NCBI GenBank assembly: GCA_020027635.1
Contig: JAHKKL010000152.1
Location: forward strand, 1-5,214
Length of the DNA stretch: 5,214 nucleotides
DNA from: Gammaproteobacteria bacterium
GTDB taxonomy: Bacteria > Pseudomonadota > Gammaproteobacteria > UBA9214
Direction: 5' to 3'
Shown: in pieces, positions 1 through 5,214 of the stretch
Position numbering within the stretch: position 1 is the stretch's first letter
Layout of the letters: the number at the start of each line of letters is the position of its first letter
The notes under the pieces: model-generated
The model's database searches: none
Told to the model about the DNA's origin: nothing
What the model saw: only the letters and a program-made list of their open reading frames with translations
Position numbers and translations under genes: made by a program

Positions 1-1
1 T

Positions 2-670
2 CTCACCGAGATCCATGACAGGATTCGGCGTGTCGGCGTCGAACGCGCCTACCGGATCATCGGTTCACTAGAGAAAATGGCGCACCATATCGAGGAAAAG
101 ATCGTTCCGTGGTTGCGGGGTTACAAGACGCGCTGGCGGCGACTGGTTCTGTGGGGAGACGCCGTCATTTTCGCTGCAGTCCTTGCGATTGTGTTGTTGA
201 CGGCTTCCCCGCTTGGTTTTCGTGAAGGCTGGCGCTGGTCCCTGCCGGTCTGGTGGCGTGAATCGACCGCTGCTCTTGTGTGGAGCGGGATAACGCTGGC
301 TGCCATGGCCATGGCGCTGGTTTACCTGCATTTTAAAATCCGGAAATTGGCGGCGCGTAGGGTTACCGGATTGATAAAAACGGACTTTGCACCGGGTCTG
401 GAATGCGAACGGCTGTGCCATGCGTTTCACGACAATACCCGGGGATGGCACAGTATATTCGACAACAATCCGATCGGTTGGGGAAAATTCACCCGTAAGC
501 GTCTTCATCGCGTCATTGCCGAGGCCAATGATTATATTCAGAAGCTGAACGATGCCTTTACTGATCCTTCAGGTACGCAGACTCGTCCCGTGCACAATTC
601 CGACAAAGAAACCGTCCGTGTCCTTGAAGATCCCCGACCAGGATACCCGGCTTCCGGGAAACCCGTGTAA
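2..670 (+). CDS. Unidentified membrane protein with a two-helix hairpin, 5'-truncated by window edge
   Basis: I do not recognise this protein. The reading frame is open to the left edge: the codons from position 2 to the ATG at 77 contain no stop and read as an amphipathic, charged helix (LTEIHDRIRRVGVERAYRII), so the gene probably starts outside the window. The ATG at 77 has only a weak GAG nearby and is probably internal. About 222 codons are visible. Two hydrophobic helices lie near visible residues 51-68 and 90-109, separated by a Trp/Arg-containing loop. Basic clusters (RWRR before the first, KIRKLAARR after the second) predict a hairpin with both termini in the cytoplasm. A soluble C-terminal segment follows, with GWGKFTRKRLHRV and DYIQKLNDAFTDPSG, and then a Pro/Gly-rich, probably disordered tail. 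The helix-hairpin-helix layout could fit the end of a membrane-associated GTPase or another membrane-remodelling protein, but no catalytic motif is visible and this is only a guess. It is co-oriented with the operon downstream but separated by about 340 nt, so it is probably a separate transcription unit. Confidence 0.7.
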   Translation, partial: LTEIHDRIRRVGVERAYRIIGSLEKMAHHIEEKIVPWLRGYKTRWRRLVLWGDAVIFAAVLAIVLLTASPLGFREGWRWSLPVWWRESTAALVWSGITLAAMAMALVYLHFKIRKLAARRVTGLIKTDFAPGLECERLCHAFHDNTRGWHSIFDNNPIGWGKFTRKRLHRVIAEANDYIQKLNDAFTDPSGTQTRPVHNSDKETVRVLEDPRPGYPASGKPV

Positions 671-684
671 CTGGGAGCGGTGCA

Positions 685-720
685 GCCGTTCCCATGGTCC
701 TGAACACAGCGGGAAACGGC
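685..720 (+). terminator. Imperfect stem-loop after the first gene, possible terminator
   Basis: GCCGTTCCC (685-693) pairs with GGGAAACGGC (711-720) with one bulged A, around a 17-nt loop. It begins 14 nt after the stop codon of the upstream gene. No T-tract follows, so it does not look like a standard intrinsic terminator; it could stabilise the mRNA 3' end or be chance. Confidence 0.25.
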
Positions 721-747
721 CCCAAGGTCTGCGGCAAGATCCTGGGG
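720..747 (+). terminator. Second imperfect stem-loop, possible terminator or mRNA 3' structure
   Basis: CCCCA(A)GG (720-727) pairs with CCTGGGG (741-747) with one bulged A and a 13-nt loop. It abuts and shares base 720 with the preceding stem, so the two may compete or stack. No T-run follows. Evidence for termination is weak. Confidence 0.2.
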
Positions 748-828
748 TTCCAGTCACATGACACCAACAAGAATGACAGGATTTTCAAAAACGTCGGGGA
801 TTATTGATTCGGAACAATCAGACTCCGC

Positions 829-857
829 TTGTAATAAGGGAATATAAAGTTTATAAA
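829..857 (+). promoter_or_regulatory. Candidate sigma70-type promoter for the MoxR-VWA operon
   Basis: A -35-like TTGTAA (829-834, 4 of 6 consensus bases) and a -10-like TATAAA (852-857, 5 of 6) are separated by the optimal 17 nt. They sit in the only strongly AT-rich patch of the intergenic region. Transcription would start near 864 and give a leader of about 145 nt before the TTG start at 1009. The assignment rests on consensus match, spacing, composition and position upstream of a co-oriented operon. Confidence 0.5.
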
Positions 858-879
858 TGTATCAATATCAGCTAATTCG

Positions 880-892
880 ACTGTCCGACAGT
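880..892. promoter_or_regulatory. Perfect 13-bp palindrome, candidate operator
   Basis: ACTGTCCGACAGT is a perfect inverted repeat with 6-bp arms and a single central base. A one-base loop cannot form an RNA hairpin well, so a protein-binding site is the more natural reading. It lies about 16-28 nt downstream of the predicted transcription start, where a bound dimeric regulator would block transcription. The odd-centred form resembles operators of small winged-helix dimers such as GntR-family proteins, but no regulator gene is in the window and the assignment is inference. Confidence 0.4.
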
Positions 893-993
893 TCCCCCAT
901 TCAGTTTGAAATCCGTAATCGGCACCTGTAATCCGTGGCCACATCAGGCGGGTACGCAAACCGGTTCTTTTGGGAATCGAATTCCAAAGCGTC

Positions 994-999
994 GAGGAG
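994..999 (+). promoter_or_regulatory. Ribosome binding site that fixes the TTG start of the MoxR gene
   Basis: GAGGAG ends 9 nt before the TTG at 1009. The earlier in-frame TTG at 970 has no Shine-Dalgarno sequence, and the frame is closed by TAA at 916-918, with no ATG between that stop and the conserved domain. A second TTG at 1012 is also possible, at a spacing of 12 nt. Confidence 0.7.
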
Positions 1000-1008
1000 A
1001 CAAGCACA

Positions 1009-2001
1009 TTGTTGAACGTCAGCAGCCAGGCTATTAGCCGCCACATCGATCCCTCGGTTCTGGATGGTGTTCGCGCCCATCTTGCCTCACGGGTTATCGG
1101 GCAACGCGAACTCATCGACAGTATGCTCATCTGCCTCTTGAGCCAGGGGCATCTTCTGGTGGAGGGTATGCCCGGTCTGGCGAAGACGACGGCGGTAAAA
1201 TCCTTGGCGGAAGCCATCGAGGGTAATTTTCACCGCATTCAGTTTACACCGGACCTGCTGCCATCCGATTTGATTGGAACCGATATTTACCGCCATGAAA
1301 AAGGTGAATTCGAATTTCGCCCCGGACCACTGTTTCACAATATCCTGCTCGCCGATGAAGTGAACCGGGCGCCGGCAAAGGTCCAGTCGGCGCTGCTCGA
1401 GGCCATGGGTGAGCATCAGGTCACTGTTGGCCTGCAGACCTACACCCTGCCAAGGCTGTTTATGGTGCTCGCCACCCAGAACCCGATCGAGCAGGAAGGA
1501 ACGTATCATCTGCCCGAGGCCCAACTGGACCGCTTCCTGATGCACGTCTGGGTGGACTACCCGAATCGGGAGGAAGAGCTGGCCATCCTGGACCTCGACA
1601 GTAAACAGCAGTTGAATACACCCGAGCCGCCAGCTAGGAAATTAGCCCAGGAGGAACTCTACAGGGTGCGCGAGGATGCCGCGAAGCTCTATCTCGATCC
1701 TAAATTGAACAACTACATTGTGGATCTGGTTCAGGCCAGTCGCAGGCCGGGAGCCTACGATGCCGATCTCAAGCGCTGGTGCCGCTTCGGCGCCTCGCCG
1801 CGTGCCACCATTGCACTGGCGAGGTGTTCGCGTGCCCGGGCATGGCTCGACGGCGATGAATTCGTAGCTCCTCACCATATCCAGGCGGTGGCGCCGGATG
1901 TGCTGCGGCACCGCATACTGCTGACCTTCGAAGGCGAGGCGGAAGGCGTGACGACCACCGATTTCATCAGACGATTGCTGGAGGTTGTTGCAATACCGTG
2001 A
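1009..2001 (+). CDS. MoxR-family AAA+ ATPase
   Basis: This is a cytoplasmic AAA+ ATPase of the MoxR family, about 330 residues, which is the usual length. The TTG at 1009 is preferred because of the GAGGAG upstream. Numbered from there, Walker A GMPGLAKT is at about 53-60, Walker B ILLADE at 112-117, sensor 1 ATQNP at 155-159, the EAQLDRF segment with the presumed arginine finger near 175, and sensor 2 in GASPRAT with Arg near 265, followed by the C-terminal lid. All key ATPase residues are present, so it should be active. Known MoxR proteins form hexamers and act as chaperone-like remodelling machines with VWA-domain partners, for example in assembly of metal-dependent enzymes or in stress tolerance. 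Here it is the first gene of an operon with DUF58, DUF4381 and two VWA genes, its typical partners. The client protein is unknown. Family assignment is very secure; the exact start is less so. Confidence 0.96.
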   Translation: MLNVSSQAISRHIDPSVLDGVRAHLASRVIGQRELIDSMLICLLSQGHLLVEGMPGLAKTTAVKSLAEAIEGNFHRIQFTPDLLPSDLIGTDIYRHEKGEFEFRPGPLFHNILLADEVNRAPAKVQSALLEAMGEHQVTVGLQTYTLPRLFMVLATQNPIEQEGTYHLPEAQLDRFLMHVWVDYPNREEELAILDLDSKQQLNTPEPPARKLAQEELYRVREDAAKLYLDPKLNNYIVDLVQASRRPGAYDADLKRWCRFGASPRATIALARCSRARAWLDGDEFVAPHHIQAVAPDVLRHRILLTFEGEAEGVTTTDFIRRLLEVVAIP

Positions 2002-2076
2002 TTCATTCAGCAGTAACCCTCCCGGGTGTTCCCTTTGTTGTGCCTGTTCCACGTAATCTGAGCCTCCAACACAATA

Positions 2077-2991
2077 ATGATTCTCTATCCACGGCTCGAT
2101 GATCTGCTAGAACTGCGCCATCAGGCGCGTGCGCTGGGCGTCGCCGCGCATCACCTCGTCAATTCGACCTTTTCCGGCCTGTACTCTTCAGTTTTCCGGG
2201 GCACCGGACTGGACTTCGAGGAAGTGCGGGAGTACCGGGAAGGGGACGATATCCGCAACATGGACTGGCTGGTGACGGCGCGTACGGGCAGACCGCACCT
2301 CAAGGTGTTTCGGGAAGAACGCCAGCGCAGCGTTATCCTGTGCGTGGACACCGGGCCGCACATGAGTTTTGGCACCCGCGGCACGTTCAAATCCATCCAG
2401 GCTGCACGCGCGGCCGCATTGATCGGATGGGCCGCCAGCAAGCAGCACGATCGGGTTGGCGGCGTGCTTTTCGGTAACCCGGCCACTGGGACCCAGTATT
2501 TCCGGGCCACGCCAGGGCGGCGTGGTCTCTGGCGTCTGCTACGGGCGCTGACAAAACCGGCTGAGCATGGTGAGATCGATGACACCCGGATCATTGCCGC
2601 GCTGCAGCATCTTGATTCCGGCAGCACGACCGGGTCTCTGATCTTTGTCATTGGCGCCATCAACCAGGTCTCGATTGGCCTGGAACGTACCCTGGGAAGC
2701 CTGCGCCAGCGCCATGATGTACTGCTGCTGCCGATCGATGATCCTGCCGATCGCGATCTTCCCGCCATGGGGTCGGTCATTTTCTCCAATGCGGTGGGAG
2801 AGTTGCTGGAGGTGGATACGGACAATGAACGGGGCCGGCAGGCATTTCGTGACGATTGGGAATTGCGTCGTGATGAGGTCAAGCAGATGGCTTACCGGCT
2901 CGGGATCGGCTTTATTCCCGTCACCACCGACGCCGATGTGCATCATGTATTGACCGAGGGTCTACGGCGTTACGCGGGAGGCAGGGTATAG
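2077..2991 (+). CDS. DUF58 domain protein with a degenerate VWA-like fold
   Basis: This is a 304-residue soluble protein of the DUF58 family, near the usual length and without signal peptide or membrane helix. The N-terminus (YPRLDDLLELRHQA) and the hallmark segment at residues 45-80 (DFEEVREYREGDDIRNMDW, then GRPHLKVFREE) are strongly conserved and make the family call secure. A VWA-like half follows from about residue 85. At the expected metal site DxSxS the sequence is D91-T-G-P-H95, so both serines are missing, and the later strand reads FVIGAI where related proteins usually have an SD-type acidic residue. The protein is therefore probably a non-metal-binding scaffold or adaptor. DUF58 proteins nearly always sit beside a MoxR ATPase and are inferred partners of it; no biochemical role is settled. 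The ATG at 2077 is the only sensible start, because a TGA closes the frame at 2059-2061, but it lacks a clear Shine-Dalgarno sequence and follows the MoxR gene by 75 nt. Confidence 0.93.
   Translation: MILYPRLDDLLELRHQARALGVAAHHLVNSTFSGLYSSVFRGTGLDFEEVREYREGDDIRNMDWLVTARTGRPHLKVFREERQRSVILCVDTGPHMSFGTRGTFKSIQAARAAALIGWAASKQHDRVGGVLFGNPATGTQYFRATPGRRGLWRLLRALTKPAEHGEIDDTRIIAALQHLDSGSTTGSLIFVIGAINQVSIGLERTLGSLRQRHDVLLLPIDDPADRDLPAMGSVIFSNAVGELLEVDTDNERGRQAFRDDWELRRDEVKQMAYRLGIGFIPVTTDADVHHVLTEGLRRYAGGRV
2976..2986 (+). promoter_or_regulatory. Ribosome binding site for the DUF4381 gene inside the DUF58 3' end
   Basis: GGGAGGCAGGG lies within the last codons of the DUF58 gene. Its AGGG ends 6 nt before the ATG at 2993, and its GGGAGG ends 11 nt before it. 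This supports the ATG at 2993, or the adjacent in-frame ATG at 2996, as the start. Confidence 0.65.
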
Positions 2992-2992
2992 C

Positions 2993-3562
2993 ATGATGGA
3001 ATCATTTCCCGGAACCCTGCGTGATATCCATGGACTCGATGGGATGCCTTGGTGGCCGCCGGCTCCCGGCTGGTGGTATGTCCTTGCCGCCATCGTCCTG
3101 GTCCCGGTCGTGATCGCCATGGGATACTGGTTCGCCCATCATGGACCCTGGCTGGGGTGGCGTAGCGATGCCCGTCGTAAACTCAGTGCCTTGCGCAAGG
3201 CACTGACCAAGGAGAATCCTCGGGATGTAGCCGGACGGTTGTCTGAGCTTCTGCGGCGTATCGCAATGGCACGCAGCGGACGTCGCGTTGCCGCTGGATT
3301 GACGGGGGAGACCTGGCTACACTGGCTTGCGGAAAAGGATACCTCTGGGTTTGACTGGGAAAAGCGCGGACAGGTGCTGCTGAGAGCACCGTATATGCCA
3401 CCGTCAATGGAGGTCGAACGCAAGGAGATCGCCTCGCTGATACGCGCGGCAACGCGCTGGATTGATGCTACACAACCGGCACGCAACGGCACGGATTTGC
3501 GTACTCGCGCGCGCATGGTCTGGACCGGACTACTCGCCAAGATCGGTTCCGAACATGTTTAA
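2993..3562 (+). CDS. DUF4381 domain membrane protein
   Basis: This is a 189-residue single-pass inner-membrane protein of the DUF4381 family. The N-terminal LRDIHGLDGMPWWPPAPGWW (residues 9-28) is the family signature. One transmembrane helix follows at about 27-47, then a basic stretch (RSDARRKLSALRKAL) and a helical cytoplasmic domain with SELLRRIAM (84-92), LTGETWLHWL (103-112), APYMPP (132-137) and RWIDA (155-159). The positive charge after the helix places the C-terminal domain in the cytoplasm. The last 30 residues are an Arg-rich extension past the usual end of the conserved region. The gene starts 1 nt after the DUF58 stop and overlaps the next gene by 8 nt, so translation is probably coupled. 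The family is found almost only in MoxR-VWA operons of proteobacteria. Its function is not established; an anchor linking the soluble components to the membrane VWA proteins is an inference. Confidence 0.9.
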   Translation: MMESFPGTLRDIHGLDGMPWWPPAPGWWYVLAAIVLVPVVIAMGYWFAHHGPWLGWRSDARRKLSALRKALTKENPRDVAGRLSELLRRIAMARSGRRVAAGLTGETWLHWLAEKDTSGFDWEKRGQVLLRAPYMPPSMEVERKEIASLIRAATRWIDATQPARNGTDLRTRARMVWTGLLAKIGSEHV

Positions 3563-4592
3563 TTTTCATTGGCCATGGATTGCCCTGTTGTTGCCGTTTC
3601 CGCTGCTCGTCTGGAAATTCTGGCCGCGCCGTCACAAGCCGTCAGACTACTACAGCCAGGAGGAGGGGGCCACGTTGCTGCACCCGGCGCTCGGCCGGCT
3701 GGCATCGACTTTCTTATCGGCCCGCTCGCTTACCCATACCGGAAGCTTGCAGAAGACCATCATGCTTGCCCTGCTATGGGTTGCGTTGATTCTCGCCCTG
3801 ATGCGTCCGGAGTGGCTGGAACCCTATTCTGAGGTGCGTACCGAAGGTTATGACCTGATGCTGGTTATCGATACCTCGCGTTCCATGGAAGCGCTGGATT
3901 TTACCGTCAATAGCAGGCAGGTCACGCGCATGGCGGTCGTCAAGGGTGTGCTCGGGCGTTTTGTAGAAGCTCGGGAAGGGGATCGCATCGGTATGGTGGT
4001 ATTCGGCGGTCAGGCATTCGTGCTTTCACCGATGACGCTGGACGTCAATGCGGTGCGTGCACTGGTGGACAGCATCGTTTCAGGCATGGCCGGCGACGCC
4101 ACGGCCATCGGCGATGGCATTGGTCTGGCCGTGAAAAAATTGCGCGAACGCCCCGAGGGATCCAGGGTACTGATTCTGCTTACCGATGGTGAGAATACCG
4201 CGGGCAGTCTCCCCCCGCGTTTGGCCGCGCAGCTGGCCGCCCACGAAGGTATCCGCATCTACACGATTGGTGTGGGCAGCAAGGGGCTGGTCCCGTTCGT
4301 CGAAAATGGCCGGATGACCGAGCAAAAAATGGAAATCGACGAGGATCTGTTAAAAGAGGTCGCGGATATGACCGGCGGCGCCTACTTCCGCGCCACGGAT
4401 ACCGATGCGCTGGAAAAAATTTATCAACACATTAATGCGCTGGAAAAAACCAAGGCGGAGTCGCGCAGCGTCATGATTCCCAGCCCGCTCTACCGTTGGC
4501 CATTGGGCGTGGCGCTGTTTGCCCTGCTGGTGCTAGGTCTGTTCCCGGACGGAATCCCCAGAACCTGGTTCAGAGGCAGCGCGCATGGATGA
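3555..4592 (+). CDS. batA: BatA-like membrane-anchored VWA domain protein
   Basis: This is a 345-residue VWA protein of the BatA type. I chose the ATG at 3555 because the product then starts directly with the expected N-terminal hydrophobic helix (FNFHWPWIALLLPFPLLVW, residues 2-20), and the ATG overlaps the preceding TAA. An in-frame TTG at 3462 would add an unconserved leader. A second helix is at about 67-83, the VWA domain at about 98-295, and a third helix at about 315-330. The metal site looks complete: D106-T-S-R-S110-M, Thr183 in GDATAIGDGIG, and Asp211 in LLTDGEN. Membrane-anchored proteins of this kind work with a MoxR ATPase; in Bacteroides the Bat proteins were linked to aerotolerance, and relatives elsewhere to envelope or oxidative stress resistance. 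The symbol is by family resemblance only, not by proven orthology. A BatB-like partner follows with an 8-nt overlap. Confidence 0.93.
   Translation: MFNFHWPWIALLLPFPLLVWKFWPRRHKPSDYYSQEEGATLLHPALGRLASTFLSARSLTHTGSLQKTIMLALLWVALILALMRPEWLEPYSEVRTEGYDLMLVIDTSRSMEALDFTVNSRQVTRMAVVKGVLGRFVEAREGDRIGMVVFGGQAFVLSPMTLDVNAVRALVDSIVSGMAGDATAIGDGIGLAVKKLRERPEGSRVLILLTDGENTAGSLPPRLAAQLAAHEGIRIYTIGVGSKGLVPFVENGRMTEQKMEIDEDLLKEVADMTGGAYFRATDTDALEKIYQHINALEKTKAESRSVMIPSPLYRWPLGVALFALLVLGLFPDGIPRTWFRGSAHG
4572..4576 (+). promoter_or_regulatory. Ribosome binding site for the second VWA gene
   Basis: AGAGG lies inside the end of the BatA-like gene and finishes 8 nt before the ATG at 4585. It supports this ATG, which overlaps the preceding TGA. 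Confidence 0.55.
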
Positions 4593-5214
4593 TGGCTTTC
4601 TCTCATCATTCCATTTCTCAGAACCGGCCTGGCTGTGGGCGCTGCTGTTCTGCATCCCGGTTGCACTCTGGCTGCTGGTTATGCCGGGTCTCGGCAGGAA
4701 TGAACGGATACGTAACTATGCCGACGCCCACCTGATGCCCTATCTCCTCGGGCGTACGGAGACTTCGCCACGGGCACGCTGGAAGCGTTTTGCGCGCTGG
4801 ACGGCTATATGGACCCTGATGGTTCTGGCCATGGCGGGTCCACGCTGGGATTTCACGGATGTGCAATTATTCAGGCCGGGCACCAATCTGCTGGTGTTGT
4901 TTGATATCTCGCGTTCGATGGAGGTAACAGATGTCAAACCCACTCGATTGGCGCGCGGTCGACAGGAACTGGAGGACATTCTCAATCAGAACCGGGGTAT
5001 CCGTGTGGGATTGATCGCCTTCGCGTCGGTTGCACATGTGATCTCACCGATCACGGAAGACATGAATGGAATACGCCGGGTATTGTCCGCGCTCGATACC
5101 CGGCTGGTACGGCTCCAGGGGAGCCGGCTCTCATTCGCACTCGACCGGGCGAAGGAACTCATTGCCGGCCAGCCGGCGGAAAGCGTTAACTCACTGCTGA
5201 TTATCACCGACGGC
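4585..5214 (+). CDS. batB: BatB-like membrane-anchored VWA domain protein, 3'-truncated by window edge
   Basis: The frame opens at ATG 4585 and runs without a stop to the last base, giving 210 codons. The product begins MDDGFLSSFHFSEPAWLWAL. A first hydrophobic helix lies at about 15-34, a linker with RNYADAHLMPYLLG follows, a second helix lies at about 70-85, and the VWA domain begins at about 100. The metal site shows D107-I-S-R-S111-M and Asp209 in the final ITDG; the position usually held by Thr is Ser180 (QGSRLSFAL), a conservative change that can still offer a hydroxyl. This is the layout of BatB. In proteobacteria such proteins often carry TPR repeats after the VWA domain and a further helix, but that part would lie beyond the edge. 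It overlaps the BatA-like gene by 8 nt, so the two VWA subunits are probably made in coupled amounts and may pair. The symbol is by family resemblance. Confidence 0.93.
   Translation, partial: MDDGFLSSFHFSEPAWLWALLFCIPVALWLLVMPGLGRNERIRNYADAHLMPYLLGRTETSPRARWKRFARWTAIWTLMVLAMAGPRWDFTDVQLFRPGTNLLVLFDISRSMEVTDVKPTRLARGRQELEDILNQNRGIRVGLIAFASVAHVISPITEDMNGIRRVLSALDTRLVRLQGSRLSFALDRAKELIAGQPAESVNSLLIITDG

Larger units (their letters stand above)
671..1008 (+). other. Intergenic region with candidate terminator-like stems, promoter and operator
   Basis: This gap of about 340 bases contains no convincing gene; the frames crossing it have no plausible start or domain. The first 80 bases hold two imperfect stem-loops. 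An imperfect 16-bp dyad (ATTG...CAAT, 6 of 8 pairs, 803-818) lies just upstream of the candidate -35. From about 829 to 875 the composition becomes clearly AT-rich, unlike the flanking genes, and contains the best promoter match. A perfect odd-centred palindrome follows at 880-892. Two short direct repeats, ATCCGT at 911-916 and 931-936, lie after it and may be chance. The region ends in the ribosome binding site of the MoxR gene. This is the likely control region of the operon. Confidence 0.6.

Noticed and set aside
68..508. Open frame of 146 codons on the - strand over the first gene
   Set aside because: Low-complexity polar sequence without a domain; the + strand frame has coherent membrane helices and runs past the window edge.
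911..936. Direct repeat ATCCGT at 911-916 and 931-936 as a paired activator site
   Set aside because: Six-base repeats at this spacing arise easily by chance, and the position well downstream of the predicted start does not suit an activator.
1087..1545. Open frame of 152 codons on the - strand inside the MoxR gene
   Set aside because: The opposite strand encodes intact Walker A, Walker B and sensor motifs; the antisense product has no recognisable domain.
2015..2026. ACCC-TCCC-GGGT hairpin after the MoxR gene as a terminator
   Set aside because: The stem is only 4 bp, no T-tract follows, and the downstream genes clearly belong to the same functional unit.
2151..2882. Open frame of 243 codons on the - strand inside the DUF58 gene
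   Set aside because: It is Arg/Ser/Pro-rich, matches no family, lies wholly opposite a well-conserved gene and is a typical GC-rich shadow frame.
3462..3554. N-terminal extension of the BatA-like protein from TTG at 3462
   Set aside because: The extra 31 residues overlap the DUF4381 coding sequence, are not membrane-like, and the ATG at 3555 gives the expected N-terminus.
4134..4449. Four A6 tracts in the BatA-like gene (4134, 4324, 4414, 4444) as frameshift or slippage sites
   Set aside because: None forms an X_XXY_YYZ heptamer in the reading frame, the runs are too short for efficient transcriptional slippage, and the frame stays intact; most reflect Lys and Glu-Lys codons.

Overview
The window suggests a proteobacterium, most likely a gammaproteobacterium. 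The evidence is a GC content in the mid-to-high 50s by eye and a gene order of MoxR-family ATPase, DUF58, DUF4381, VWA protein, VWA protein, which is characteristic of that group. No ribosomal, phylogenetic or mobile marker is present, so the placement is inference. All recognisable genes are on the + strand. I see no insertion sequence, CRISPR array, tRNA or rRNA.

Positions 1-670 hold the 3' part of a gene that enters from the left edge. It encodes a protein with a two-helix membrane hairpin and a cytoplasmic tail, and I cannot assign it to a family with confidence. Positions 671-1008 are a non-coding stretch of about 340 bases. It carries two imperfect stem-loops just after the first gene, an AT-rich sigma70-like promoter candidate near 829-857, a perfect 13-bp odd-centred palindrome at 880-892, and a Shine-Dalgarno sequence at 994-999 that points to a TTG start for the next gene.

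Positions 1009-5214 are one operon. It encodes a MoxR-type AAA+ ATPase (1009-2001), a soluble DUF58 protein with a degenerate VWA metal site (2077-2991), a single-pass DUF4381 membrane protein (2993-3562), a BatA-like membrane-anchored VWA protein with an intact MIDAS motif (3555-4592), and a second, BatB-like VWA protein (4585-5214). The last gene is cut off by the right edge at its TDG motif. The last three junctions are very tight: a 1-nt gap, then two overlaps of 8 nt. The MoxR-DUF58 junction differs, with 75 nt and no evident ribosome binding site.

The likely shared job is that of other MoxR-VWA (Bat-type) systems. A hexameric ATPase would work with VWA-domain partners held at the inner membrane to remodel, assemble or protect envelope or metal-centre proteins, often in stress tolerance. 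The client is unknown and cannot be read from this sequence. TPR and BatD-like genes would be expected beyond the right edge. The system itself is known. The less ordinary points are the loss of metal ligands in the DUF58 protein, the putative operator downstream of the promoter, and the unidentified membrane protein upstream.
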